DNA of 64,000 nucleotides from Tamarix chinensis (lineage: Eukaryota > Streptophyta > Magnoliopsida > Caryophyllales > Tamaricaceae). The position numbers were made by a program, and so were the translations under genes. Each line of letters begins with the position of its first letter. Position 1 is the first letter of the stretch. Below the pieces are notes generated by a model that saw only the letters and a program-made list of their open reading frames with translations, did no database searches and was not told the origin of the DNA. The DNA is taken from NCBI GenBank assembly GCA_030549775.1, contig CM060172.1:129507122-129571121 (forward strand). Reading direction: 5' to 3'. This document shows, in pieces, positions 1-12,139 of this stretch.

Positions 1-775
1 CTGTGTGAGGAAGTTTATGCCCAATGCTAATGCTAAAGAGCAATCAAGAATCAACTAATGTTAAAACAAGCCAAGACATGTTACGAAAAGCGCAATGATT
101 ATTTCCTTATATGGAGATACTCCACCTTTCCTGATTTACTGACAATGGATGAGCCACTCATTCCTAATACCATCATTTTATATAGAGCACGTCACTTGGG
201 AACACCGGAAGGCTACACTAGTAAAACTAAAATTCTGTGTGTGTCAAGCATTCAAGTTTGGGAGCAAGAAAATATGATAATTTAGTGAAGATTGCCACGA
301 GTAATTTTGAGATTTACACAAAAGGACAAACCCTGAAAGGAAACCAGCATCCACAGAATATGCTAATAAGGCCACTTTACTATTCATCAAAGTTGCAGGA
401 AAAAATAGTTTTGTCATTCTCGTTGTGGCAACGCCAATTTGGTTCCCGATCATCTTCATGTCACCATGGCTACTACCAGCAGCTCGAAAAGACACATCCA
501 AACATTGGGATTTAGATATGAAGTCGTCAACACAAAAAAAGTAATTTTATGGATGATATTACCAACACCAAAGCAATGAAAGACGTGGTTAACTTACTGT
601 GTAACAAAACAATGCTAAGAGGGAAATAGCTTCTAAGACAAAGATAACTGACTACAAAAAAGCAACCGGGCCATGTTCGCAATCAAGGAAAACAAGCAAT
701 TGAAAGGTGTCCCTGAACAGTCAATAACGGACTAAAGTCTAGCGCCGGGGAGAAAACGTGAAATCTGGAACACAC
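1..775 (-). other. Probable intron 4 of the fibrillin gene, running off the left edge
   Basis: A GTGTGT donor follows the fourth fibrillin exon (minus strand, just below 776), and no further fibrillin-like coding sequence is seen down to position 1. The short open frames here show no recognisable protein. I read the stretch as intron or, beyond an unseen exon, flanking sequence. Confidence 0.5.
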
Positions 776-1977
776 CTCAACTTTTAGCTCACCAATCGCA
801 TCGGAGAACTTCACAATATTGGATACACGTGGATCATTGGTCCGAAGGAACACCTCTTGAAACACACTAAACGCATCGACTCCCACAAACGTTCTCTGTT
901 AAAATAGAAAAGGAATGAGGATCTGTGTCTGCGTGTATCAAGGATGCAATTTAAATGACTAAACTATCCTCATCTAAAATACTACCGGAAAAGATATCAT
1001 CAAGTATTAGAAAAGGAAAGGTTAAGATTTATCTTTGTTTAATGTAAGGAAAAGGGAGTAATTAGGAGTAAAGATAATAAATAAATAAAAAGTGTTGAAA
1101 CGATTACTCTATGTAAAGATTAGAATATTAGATATTACAGAGAGTAAACAGTTGGTAGACAAGTAACAGATGCAAGCAAGCAACCTGAATTGGAGATGCT
1201 GTTCCTGGTCTCGTTGTAAACATCAGCTTCCATCGACCTTCAATGAAACTAGAACTCGTCTGAACCATAAACATACTGACATTAAATTAAATCATCGGCG
1301 GAAAAAGCTTAGGTCAGGACAGGACTTCACACAGAGTCCTGCCTACTCTACTAATAGGTGTATAAACTCAAGCAAAGACTCGTCACACGTGGAGAGAAGG
1401 AAGGAGGGGGGGGGGGAATACATCATAACAACAGTAAATCATGACGAACCGGATTGGGAATGCCGATCAAATCTTCGAGAACTTCAACAGCACGTTCCAC
1501 ATCCTGCAAAAATCAGATCACGATATAACCACCTGCTTTCCTACAATACTCGATCGGTAATTCGCACAGCAACTTTATCGATCCAAAGAACAGACTAAGT
1601 AATAATAATACTTTGCTTTTTCTTACTTTAACTTGTTCCTGACTAGTAGAGCGGCCACGTCCTTGGATTCCAATAAGCGCTTCAACGAGCCTTTTCTCTT
1701 CTTCAGTGAACTCAATGTCTTGCTTCTTCTCTTCTACCTCTTCTTCTTTCTCTTTTTCTCTCTCCTGATCTTGATGTGCGAAGGAAGAGGAAGATGAACG
1801 AATTCCCAATTTTGTAGGTTTTGCAAAAATCCGAAGGGTGGAATCCAGATTTCCGCTGCAAAGTGGAGCAATCTTAGTGCCGGATTTTAACAATGGAGCT
1901 AAGAATTTGGGGGAATGTATCAACGGATAAACCAACTTTGCGCTTTCTAATGGTTTTATGACCGAAGGAATAGCCAT
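776..1977 (-). CDS. PAP12: Plastid-lipid-associated protein / fibrillin, PAP12 (FBN10)-like, 5' part
   Basis: Four coding exons read on the minus strand: 1977-1627, 1503-1450, 1259-1185 and 895-776. Each has GT/AG borders and a length divisible by three, so all junctions are phase 0. Exon 1 encodes a Ser/Arg-rich, acid-poor N-terminus (about residues 1-70) typical of a plastid transit peptide, then a Glu/Lys-rich stretch. Exons 2-4 carry the PAP/fibrillin core: DVERAVEVLEDLIGIPNP, then IEGRWKLMFTTRPGTASPIQ, then TFVGVDAFSVFQEVFLRTND. This matches my memory of Arabidopsis PAP12/FBN10. Fibrillins bind lipids in plastoglobules and thylakoids; the exact role of this clade is less clear. The remaining C-terminal exons (second half of the lipocalin-like domain) are not found before the left edge, so the gene is cut by the window, not broken. 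The start at 1977 is the first Met of the transit-like peptide. Confidence 0.85.
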
Positions 1978-2831
1978 AGTAGTAGAAGCAACTAAACTAC
2001 CAAAGCGTACGGAGAGTTCGCCGAATCGCCGTTCCGATTAAACGGTTAGTTTTCTCGGGTGCGGGATATCGGGGTAATCGTTACGGTATTCCGTGGGGGC
2101 ACTACTATGAGGGCACTTATCTTCTGTGCTCAATACGTGGTTCAGGTGAGCCTATAGCTATCCCCCAACTGTCTTTTTTGTTTTTGGCAGAAACTTTTCG
2201 TCGGCACGTTCTACGTACCAATACCATGGCCTATAGCGTGGATTTGAGAGGTTGTATCTTCTATCAAAAGGTGCAGCAGAGAGCGCATGCAGTGCGTCTG
2301 TAACTCTGTATACTGTGCGGACGTATAAGCCACAGCCGCAAAGATATTCTGTGCTCTCAGTTGGTCCCACGCATCTTTCTTGTACAACAGATGGGTTTCA
2401 AGAGCAATCCTAAAAGTATATTTGAATGATGAGAAGGTGAGCGGATGACCATCACGGCAATTATTGCTGCCGGCTGGGTATAACCGTACGGGATGCATTA
2501 TTGCGGCCAAGGAATGTATATACCCGATCAGTATATTTTTAGTATAATTATAATAGATTTTAAGTCTTTATTTTATAAAAAAATAATAAGAATAGAAAAT
2601 TTATTCTTATTATTTACATGTCATATATGATCTATTTAAAATAAAATTATTTTTTTAAACAAATATCATTTAATATATTACTTTAAACTAAAATAGATAT
2701 TTAATAAAAAATATTTTTGTTATTTTTAAATATTAAATATAAAATATAAAATAAGGAAAAAAATTCCACCCTTATAATTAAAGTTTCCACTATAGCAGCA
2801 AACCAAATAGTAGTAAACACAGACCTTTCAT

Positions 2832-2834
<3 letters not shown>
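1978..2834. other. Fibrillin upstream region with an unassigned GC-richer segment
   Basis: This lies 5' of the fibrillin gene. Positions 1980-2520 are clearly richer in G and C than the AT-rich DNA that follows (2520-2830). They contain a 99-residue open frame on the minus strand (2510-2211) that I do not recognise. It has no obvious motif, and no splice context supports it as a gene. It may be promoter/5'-UTR sequence of the fibrillin gene or a fragment of something else. The AT-rich part holds nothing I can identify. Confidence 0.3.

Positions 2835-2874
<40 letters not shown>
2835..2874 (+). repeat. (CT)n microsatellite
   Basis: About 20 uninterrupted CT units, followed by a further CT-rich stretch up to about 2900. 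The adjacent hAT-like element inserted at the end of this tract. Confidence 0.95.
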
Positions 2875-2877
<3 letters not shown>

Positions 2878-3173
2878 TCTCTCCTTTTTCTCTCTCTCTT
2901 ATATAGAGGTGGCAATCGGGTCGGATGGATCGGATTTGGATCGGGTTATTCTCGAGTTTGGGTCATTTTGAGTTAACTTAACTGGTAGGGTCGGATTGAT
3001 TTCCAGTCATTTTCTGATTAACATGGCTAGGTAGGCTCGACCCGTTCAAGTCATTTCTTGTAATTTGACAAATTGATCACATTGGGTCAGAGTTCTTTTA
3101 GGTTAATTTGATGGGCCGGATCATTTCATACAATTTGATGGGTTAGATTTAAGTAGTTACGGATTAACTTGAT

Positions 3174-3198
3174 GGGTCGGGTCGGGTCGGGTCGGGTC
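3174..3198 (+). repeat. (GGGTC)5 run, possible G-quadruplex
   Basis: Five perfect GGGTC units in the left subterminal region of the hAT-like element. They supply at least four GGG runs separated by two bases, the standard G-quadruplex pattern. Whether it folds is inference. Confidence 0.75.
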
Positions 3199-3233
3199 GA
3201 GTTTTGATGGGTTGAGTCAAATTTGGGTTCGAA

Positions 3234-4310
3234 TAATTATCATTTATTATATTATAAATATTAGAGACAATTATAAGATTACTAGTACAACTAAATAAAA
3301 TAAGAATATTAGATGGCTTTATTTTCACAAGTAAATAATAAATATACATATATATATTAAAAATATTACATGATTTAATCTAACAAAAATATTTATCATT
3401 TATTTGATTACTTTTAAAAAAAGTTTATGTGACCATAATATGACTATAAAATTTATAATTATTATTTCTTACATTATAAATATTAGAGACAATCATAAGA
3501 TTACTAATATAAATAAATAAAATAAGAATATTAGATGCGCTTTATTTTCACAAGTAAATAATAAATGTATTTATAAATTTTAATGATAAAAAATATTGCA
3601 TGATTCAATCTAACAAAGATATTTATCATTTATTTTATAAAGATAATTTTATTACAATTATAAGATTACTAGTACAGATAAATTAAATAAGAATATTAGA
3701 TGTGTTTTATTTTTCACAAGTAAATAATAAAGGTATTTACAAATTTTAACAATAAAAAACATTGCATGATTCAATCTAACAAAGATATTTATCATTTATT
3801 TTAATTTATTTAATTACATGAAAAAATATAATTTTATGAAATAAAGGTGATCATAATATGACTATACAATGTATAATTATCATTTATTATATTGTAAATA
3901 TTAGAGATAATCATAAGATTACTAGTACACATAAATAAAAATAAGAGTATTATATGCGCTTTATTTTCACAAGTAAATAATAAAGATATTTATAAATTTT
4001 AATAATAAAAAACATTACATGATTCAATATAACTAATATATTTATCATTTATTTGATTACTAAAAAAATATATAATTTTTTAAAATATAGGTAATCATAA
4101 CATGGCTATATAATGTATAATTATCATTTATTACATTGTAAATATTAAAGACAGTCATAAGATTATTAGTGTAGATAAATGAAATAAGAATATTATTTGT
4201 GTTTTATTTTCACAAGTAAATAATAAGGATATTTATAAATTTTAACAATAAAAAACATTATATGATTTAATCTAACAAAGATATTTATCATTTATTATCA
4301 TTTTTTGATT
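3234..4310 (+). repeat. Diverged tandem array (about 220-245 bp units) inside the hAT-like element
   Basis: The same AT-rich block recurs five times. Its landmarks are AATTATCATTTATTATATT, then ATTAGAGACAATTATAAGAT, then TTTTCACAAGTAAATAATAA, then ATGATTCAATCTAACAAAGA. Unit starts are near 3234, 3456, 3650 (lacking its first part), 3873 and 4116. Units differ by scattered substitutions and small indels, so the amplification is old. Confidence 0.8.
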
Positions 4311-4689
4311 ACTTGTTTATTAAATTATTATTATAACGTTTTAATGTTGCATTTTTGTGTGGAAAACTTTATTAGGATATCATTAATAAATAAGGATGTT
4401 TGGGATAAAATTATAAAAAATAAGTATAATTTACAAAACACTATTTTTAAAATCTTTAAATAAATAATAAAATATGTATATTTTATTACTAATATAGTAA
4501 ATTTTTATATTTGATCAAGTTAACGTCGGGTTGAATCATAGATTGGAATTAGGTCAGATCCGAATCGGGTTAGTGTTGGATCGGTTTTGGATGAGTTGGG
4601 TTGCCTAACTTTTTGGATTTTATTGGGTTAAATTTTGCTCGGATTAGGTTGGACAGGTCGAATTAATTTTTGACAGCCCTACTTGTATA

Positions 4690-7249
4690 GAATGGATACA
4701 CTATTATTCCATCCAAAATTTGCACTCAAGCAGTCAACCTTACAGATGTGGTGGCTTTATCCGAGATACAATATGGGCGTCTGTGGCAGGCTGGCAGCGC
4801 TAGGACTAGTGCTCACGCTGATTTATTCTAAGCAAACAAATATAGGACAGGTGCTGACAAATATATATATGTATCAAATTTTCAGAATACTGCGGGCATG
4901 ATCATTGATCAGTAATCTTGAAGAAAAGACATATAAATGGGAATTTCGGAATGGAACCAAGTTGATTTTATGTGGTCATACAATAGGATTAGCAAGGTGT
5001 ACCTACCCACTGTTCTCAGGAGCTTGACTACCAGATAATTCTGTGACCACTTAGTTCAAACTGCAAACTATGTGCCCAAAGTCCAGAAACGGGAGCCATC
5101 CAGACAGCAGGTGTTGATCGATCTCCAACATTTCTATTCGACAGCCATTATTCCGTTGCTGTCAGAACGAACCTGCTCTACGGCACAGATACTCTCATTA
5201 CATGTCTAGAATCATATTCCTACAACGACGCTGATGGCTCCAATAACCAGGGGTCTTGTTGAGCTCCAGCAACTACGCGAGCCCTCGTTCTCACATACTC
5301 TGCCAATTCCGTAAACAAAATGCATGGGAGACATGAGTCCTGTCACCGGCTCCATTGGAGACATAAATCCTCTCCTGTCAATCAGGACATGTAACACGAG
5401 AAGAATCCCCAGCTTAGACGTAAGGAGACCAAAATTATATAGTCGCATTGCATGGAGATGCTAACCAATTCCCAGTTAGTTAGATCAATATAAGGGATTG
5501 TGAAGTATAATTGTGCAATAGTTGATGAATAAACTCATCCGCAATATCATGCCCTATTGCTACCGCTACTTGGCAATCCATCATCGAAGGTACATCTTTC
5601 TTGCTCAGTTCCGGTGGCATTATGCTGGTGGCATCTTTTTGTAGGATCATCAAACCAGATAAATATGACTTAACAGCATATAATGCACGGAGAGCCATTA
5701 ACTTAGGTGCCAGGGGAAAAATAACATCATACGATCAGCAGATATTAAGCATAAGCAGCAATGGCACATACATTACAACAAAGTATCTATTCAAGTAGCT
5801 AGTGGAGCAAATGCTAAGGCAAAACTTGCCTATCACCGTGCAAAAATCGAACACCCCACCAAAGAGAGAGTCTGTTCGGTCAAGGTCCAAGAATGTAAAT
5901 GTTATGTAAGATGCGAAATGTTCCGTAAACGAAAGAAATTACCAACTTCAAGGAAATGAATCAGATAATTAGCAGTTTGAAAGACAAAGCAGAAGTCATA
6001 CGTTGCTGTCATGTGAGTGTGATTATGCATATCTCCACTATCACCAAATAGAATGAATGATCTTTTGAATTATGGAGATGGATAGTCACTTGAGTTGCAA
6101 TTGTCAGCAAGTATTCAGAAGAAACAAATAAAGACTATAGATTCCAGGAGGCATAGAAGCATTATGCAGCAAGTCCAAAGTACAAAAAATAAGGCCATGA
6201 TGCACTTGAAGACCCCGTCATAGGAGGTTAAGTCACTCGATGACAATCCTACGTATCTAAGCTTCCAATGCCATTGAATAATAAATTTAACATAAGCAAC
6301 TCAACAAAGACAAAGGGCACAGACAGATGTCAGGTTGATGCCAATCTCACAGAGAAACAAGAGAAATACATATCATTATCTAACCAAAGATGCATAAAAA
6401 ATTTCAGAACAAGGGGACCTAGACAATGTCCACTTCTGACATTGATGGATCATGGCATGGCACAAATAAACAACATTTAGATCCATTCCAGATTTGCATC
6501 TGCATCAACCTCAAAAAGCCAAGAGGAAAGGAAAATGGAGAAGAAATGTGCTCTGTTATGGAGCAACTAAATGCAATCCACATAAAACCCTAGAAGAAGC
6601 GCATCATGCATGACCTTCGCTTAAGGCGATTGTGGATGTCAAGCTTAAGTTTATTGCACCAATACAATCAGATTATGTGGCTTAATCACAAAATTGATTA
6701 TTTCCAACTGATGGACCAGATCTCAGCAAATGGAACAAGAATTGCAAATGAAATATCTATGCCCGAAACATCAAAGTAATCAAAATAGAGAAGAAGATAT
6801 ACATTTCACGACCCAACTACACATCTATCAAGATCAAATCTCAATATAGGCAAAAAGGTTCCGACCAATAAAGGAATAAACAAGTGACCACTGAAAACTG
6901 TAAACAATAAATCTTTGATCTGATGGTGCGCTCGGTGAAAAGGATAGATTCCCGCAACAATTGTAAAAGCAAAATCTAAGTCTCGTACCCACCCTGATGG
7001 CAGGAAGGAGAGGGGAGAGGATAGAACAGATGCCATCCCTGCTCTTGCCCTGCTGCTTCCTATGTTAGCTTGTCATTTTTATGATGTATACACACTTCAT
7101 TTGGCCACTTTCAGCATGTCCCCATCTTCCAATTTGTCCTGCGTCAATTTAAAAAACAACTTCCTCCCAAATTCACACATTTTACCTTATAGCCATCAAG
7201 CCCTACTATCTGCCATCACATGAACTACTCCAATCCTACAAAACTATAC
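4690..7249. other. Unassigned intergenic region downstream of the TBL gene
   Basis: The region has moderate base composition and no large open frame. The longest frames (78 residues at 5448-5212, 72 at 5698-5480 and 76 at 7036-6806, all minus strand) are not recognised and lack convincing paired splice sites. The 5698-5480 frame has a fairly protein-like composition and could be an exon of an unrecognised gene or a non-coding transcript. The part nearest 7249 should hold the 3' UTR of the TBL gene. I see no transposon ends here. Confidence 0.3.
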
Positions 7250-10200
7250 CTATTGATGATTTTCTTTCTGTTTCCATGGCTGGTGATGTGTGACCAAGAC
7301 TTGAGCATACACAAGCTCATTCCATGTATCAGGAACACCAGGGAGACACCAATGTGAACAGTCTTGGAATTTTAAAGAAGAACGTCTCTCCTCCTCAGTC
7401 AAATGTGGCACCCTGTAAACTGATGGGTGGGCATCTTTTCGAAAGTCAGTCATTCTTGTAATGTTGAGATAGTAGACTTGTTTTTTCAGGCCCTTCATCA
7501 CAGATTCTAAGACTCGTGACATATGAGGATATTTTGATAGATATGAATCTTTCTTGATTGGCTCAGTCTCACTTTCACATCGTCCACCAGAATTCCACTG
7601 TCCGCCTCTGCAAGATGATTTAATATCAAAATCAAAAGTGAAAGAAGTGAGTTACAAATGCTAAGTAAACAATGATTCTAAAAACGCTGTATCAATAAAA
7701 AAAGTTTATTATGTTATTATCATATTCTACTAACACTGATCCTCATAAATAGGATTGTAAAAATAAATCGAGTCAAGTCCCTCCTATATAACCTTGGTTT
7801 GTTTAATAAGTAACCCGAGCTGAGCCACCTTATTTACTATTGGTGCTCAAGCTTGGCACGTTTATCAATGAACCAAATCAAGCAGGATCACACGTAGGAA
7901 CTTATAGTAAAAATAAGTTAAATTGTCCAAAGTTGTTCTATTATGAGCTTGATTATGGACTATATTTACATATAAAAATATATATCTATATCTATATCTA
8001 TATATCTATATATAGATATAGATATATAACCAAAGTTTATAAAAAGAGGTTTATCTTCTTATCTATATCGTACCCAATTAGTCTAGATTTAACATAATAT
8101 GCAGTTTGAACTTATTATTGTCAATGAATGTACAAACACTAATAATATATAATATGGTACTTATAAAACTTATTATTGTCAATGAATGTACAAACACTAA
8201 TAATATATAATATGGTACTTATAAAAAAAGTCTCTAATATGCTTTTAAATAAGCCACAAATGAGCTTTTGGACGAGCATTAATTGAGCATCCAAACAAGC
8301 CTATAAGAGAGCCAACTCATGAATAAATGAGCCTAAGAAAAACCAAACTGGCCTATAACAGAGTTGGCTTGTGGACAAATGAGCCAAAGAAAAAAAAGAG
8401 GCTTCCATTTTCAAAGTACGTTGAGTCAAGCCTTTATTGAGGCAAAGACAAGTCAGCCAACTTGTAAATCCATTTCTTTTTTAGTTCGGCCACTAAAATG
8501 AAGAACAATAAAGCATTTAGTTGCCGGTAAATCTTCAAGCGAAAAGATACCATGATTCATACCCCTATTTTATAATAACAAGTCTAATGCCCATTCATAT
8601 AGTGAGTTGAAAGGTATGATTTAAAGTTCTCTGCAATTAAGGAACAGGTCATGATCATCCAAACACAACTTTAAATGTGCAACATGCAATAAATATTTGG
8701 AAGCTAGTAGTTGGGATATAGATAGTAGCAGTACTTCTATTATCTTCTGTTATTTTCCAGCATAAGTTTCCTTAACTCACCTAAAATGGCTAGAGGAATA
8801 CCCTCTAAAGAAAACTTGGGTCTTCAAAGGGTTCACATTGGTATCCACCCATCTTGCCCATGTAGTCATAGCACGCCGGAAGGCATCAATAACACTTAGC
8901 TTATCATAGACATGGTTACCTTCCTGATAATACCCCCGCCTGCACAACTGAACCACTAGTTACAGCTTTTCAAACAAAAGCATAGTAATGTTGTAATAGG
9001 TGAGTGAAGTTGTTAATATTACCCTCTTGATGTCTTCTCATGAGTCCACCAATGTCCTGAGTTGAAGATGAGAACATCAGCATCTTTGTATCTATCAGAT
9101 GACTTCTCAAACAGATCAAGTCTCAGAGTATCTTTGGATCCATTTTTATATGGCATTTTCCATTCTTGAACCAAGAAGTTCGATCGATAGAACTCAACCG
9201 AGCAATTATAATCCTAAGGGAACAGTATATTAATATCATTTAGATTCAGAAACTACTCAACCAAAAACAGAAAGATGATAGTTCGGAACCACACTTTGAA
9301 AATGAAAGAGTAAGAGCCGTCTGTCATAAATTCCGGTCTCCCAGAGGCGTCGAAGACTCTACTTTTATCAAGGACTGAATTTCTTAGTAAACAGACCAAA
9401 GATTCCCACATATTTCTATTTAGAGAGTCGCCCACCAAGACAAGACGCTTCCCTCTCAGCAATTCCAACATATCGGTAGCATTCAACCTGCCATTCATTT
9501 TCATTTAAGAACTCATCGCAGTAAAGAGGTAGATGTAATCATGTAAATCAAGGCACTCATCAATGTAAGACAAAAATAGTAATAATATTAAATCCATATA
9601 TATATATCACCTTGGGATGTTGCATTGATTTGGCTGCCATCTGTAATGCTCATAACCGTGGTCGGGCCTCCCATTGAGAAAACAGTTAAAGGGTTGGGCA
9701 ATATGAGGACAAGACCCAGGTGCATAAAGTGGGTATGAATCATCTCTAACCCACATCCCATCAAAGATATCGCAACTAAGCATTGATTCGTACATGCTCT
9801 CCTCACTGTCCTCTTTATCCTTCCCACTCATACTTTCTTTACTTTTCGCCGACAATGACGTATAGTTCACCGTTGTAGCAGAAGATGGAACAGCCTTGGA
9901 AGATTGTGCTTGTGCCAGCGGGTAATCCGCCGTGGTCTGGTTCACCGCAGACGCTCGTTTGGGCAAGTGGTCCGCAGGCGAATCATTCTTCAAAGGCCCG
10001 CTAGTTTCCTCGTCACTTTTGTCCTGACTAATATCTTGTTTCGACATCGGTGGCTCCCCAATTTGGGTTTGATTAGACCCAGTCGTTGAATTCTGAGCTA
10101 CGATAACAGAGAAGTCCATCGAACGGGCGGTATTAGGACCAGAAAAGTTAGAATTAGACTGGCTCAGGGAGAAAGTGGAAGAAGAAGAGTTGGGGAAGAA

Positions 10201-10446
10201 ATGGGTGAGAAAAGAAGATAAACGAGGAGAACTATCAATGTGGAAGATGTCTTTGAGCCTGGAAGAACTATTATTCGACGGGGAAAAGAGGAGGAGGACG
10301 GTACAGGCAATGAAGGTAAAGATGAAGCCATAAGCGAACACCATCGTCTTACGAGTATGAAATACAGGAACCGCCCCGGCATTACGCGGCGAGAGGTACT
10401 TCGTTGTCGGCGTCGTTGGCAGATCCACCATTGATATAAAGTACAA
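7250..10446 (-). CDS. Trichome-birefringence-like (TBR/TBL) polysaccharide O-acetyltransferase
   Basis: Five exons on the minus strand: 10446-9611, 9487-9295, 9213-9023, 8939-8781 and 7607-7250. All have GT/AG borders and consistent phase, giving 578 residues. Residues 35-54 form a single membrane segment after a short cytosolic tail (type II Golgi topology). A Ser/Asn/Thr-rich stem follows. The PMR5N domain starts near residue 225 ([17 protein letters not shown]). The catalytic GDS is at about 298-300 in [12 protein letters not shown]. The second esterase motif is at 542-550 (DCSHWCLPG), completing the Ser/Asp/His set. TBL proteins acetylate xylan, pectin or other wall polymers in the Golgi; which substrate applies here cannot be told. 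The sequence is closest, from memory, to the TBR/TBL1/TBL2 clade. An alternative start at 10431 (MVDLPTT) would give 573 residues. The last intron (1173 bp) is enlarged by repeats. Confidence 0.93.
7745..8500. repeat. Degenerate repeat-derived sequence in TBL intron 4
   Basis: The 1173-bp intron (7608-8780) holds AT-rich DNA with recurrent GAGCC/GGCTTG-type words near both sides (7760-7860 and 8260-8480), as in some old plant MITEs. It also holds a TATATC/GATATA self-complementary run at about 7978-8030. I could not define exact ends or a target duplication, so calling it an inserted element is tentative. Confidence 0.35.
8109..8224 (+). repeat. 58-bp tandem duplication in TBL intron 4
   Basis: Positions 8109-8166 are repeated directly as 8167-8224 with no difference visible by eye. 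The unit starts AACTTATTATTGTCAATG. Perfect identity points to a recent local duplication such as replication slippage. Confidence 0.95.
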
Positions 10447-10933
10447 ATTGCTGGGACCGGATATTTGAATGCTGCCTCCTTGACAGCGACGGTGTGTTTC
10501 CTGGACCCGGCTTCGATATCTCCCGCCTTATGACGGACGTAATTGGGAATTTGGGACTGACCGAAAGCGGAGACGATGACCGTCCGCGTGACGCAAACGT
10601 GCTCATTTCGGTTTCTATATTTCAACCTTCCACTGTAAAATATCATAAATTCTCCGCTCAAAAACTTCTTCACGTCGGTTTCGTTATTTCAACTTTCTAC
10701 TGTAAAAAATATCAATAACAAATTTCCATCCAAAAACTCTAACACAGTATCACTAGCCTTAAAAATAAATAAATAAATAATCATAAAACTCTCGTAACTT
10801 TAACCATTCAACCAACGTCGGTGAAAAACAATCCAAACAAACTTAAAAAGTAAAATATATTTAATTTTTCTAGTTTGGGATTCTATTTCAATCATTCTAT
10901 TATCTTTTTTTTTCGGTCAAATACTGATAATAA
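10447..10933. other. TBL upstream/promoter region
   Basis: This lies directly 5' of the TBL start codon. A GC-richer stretch to about 10700 probably contains the 5' UTR and core promoter; the rest is AT-rich. No diagnostic TATA box can be singled out with confidence. Confidence 0.35.
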
Positions 10934-11224
10934 GACTATGCTTGAAATGAGGGAAATAGATTAAGGAGAAATAATTAAGGAGGGAATAATTAAGGGGGAA
11001 AATTTATCCACATTTTTTGTTTGGTATGTAAGGGTAAATTATTTAAGGGAATATATTTTTTTATGTTTGGTTTGAGTGGAATAACTTATATTAGAATAAT
11101 ATTTTATTTTACTTTATTTACATTAAAAATTAGTAATATTTTTTTATAGATATAAACAAGTATTTATTACATAAATTAAAATTTAATATATTACTTTTTT
11201 AATTTAATTTTTATAAATCTGAAT

Positions 11225-11227
<3 letters not shown>

Positions 11228-11289
<62 letters not shown>
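11228..11289. repeat. (AT)n microsatellite
   Basis: About 31 uninterrupted AT units inside the Harbinger-like element. The run is self-complementary and likely to vary in length between individuals. Confidence 0.97.
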
Positions 11290-11293
<4 letters not shown>

Positions 11294-11981
11294 GAGCCCT
11301 CCCTAATAAAAGCTATTCCACCTTCTCCAGACACTCTGCAATTACTCCTCCCTGCAGTTCGCTCTTCCCCACCACCCTTTAATTTTTCCTTTTTCCATTT
11401 CTTCCTCCCTCACTATACCCAAATTAAAGGGGAAATTTCTTTGCGGTATATTTAGATGAAACTAATTTGATAAAAATTAAAATGGTCCCAAAGTATTTAG
11501 TTACAAGTATAAAATATTATGTACATATAATTATATTAATATGTACACCTAAATGTACATAAATGTACAAGTAATATTCTATATATGTACATGTATATTG
11601 AGATACCAAAAAAATGGACTAAACACTAAATAAATTGACCAACTTTAATTATTTTGGTCCAAATGGACCACCATCTATTTTTCTCCAATTTAAACCTCTC
11701 TTTCTCTCAGTACCGTCTCTGAAAGCTTATCTCCTCTTTCATAGTCTCCCTTGCTATAGTATCCGCGCACAGCTACAGGGGAACTACTCGCTGGCTAGCT
11801 TGCTAAGGTATTAATACTGTATGTATATCTATATATATAAGGTATTAATAGTTTGCCCGGCCTTCCCAACTTTTCCCGCCTCCTCCTGCTCTATCCTGTC
11901 GATCCTGACATCAAATTTGATTCCCCTGACCCCCGATTTTTTGTTCGACTGCGGCGATTGAAGGCGGATCTGGAGAGGAAA

Positions 11982-12139
11982 GCTTCGGCTTCGACAGGCA
12001 GGCTTCATAGGTTTTGAGAGGTAGACAGTGAATAGGAGTGTCGGGATATAGTTTCAATCGAAGCCGGCTTCAACAGGCAGTCTTCGTAGGTTTTGAGAGG
12101 TAGAGAGTGAATAGGAGTTTCGGGATATAGTTTCAGTAA
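11982..12139 (+). repeat. 79-bp direct duplication
   Basis: The block containing GGTTTTGAGAGGTAGACAG and GTCGGGATATAGTTTCA occurs twice at a spacing of about 79 bp, with a few substitutions between copies. It lies near the right end of the Harbinger-like element. Confidence 0.85.

Larger units (their letters stand above)
2904..4681. mobile_element. hAT-like non-autonomous DNA transposon
   Basis: The left end reads TAGAGGTGGCAATC; the right end, read inward on the other strand, is TAGGGCTGTCAAAA. These are imperfect short terminal inverted repeats of the type seen in plant hAT MITEs. The flanking octamers CTCTTATA (2896-2903) and CTTGTATA (4682-4689) match at 6 of 8 positions, as expected for an old 8-bp hAT target duplication. 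Both subterminal regions carry many degenerate GGGTCGG/GGTTGGGT motifs, and the interior is AT-rich with a tandem array. No transposase frame is present, so it would depend on an enzyme supplied elsewhere. Confidence 0.65.

Noticed and set aside
3164..3349. 61-residue frame ending in repeated Arg/Pro/Asp
   Set aside because: It is the translation of the GGGTC run in the hAT-like element.
9904..10718. Small plus-strand and alternative-frame ORFs over TBL exon 1
   Set aside because: They overlap a well-supported exon with clear domain content and are shadows.
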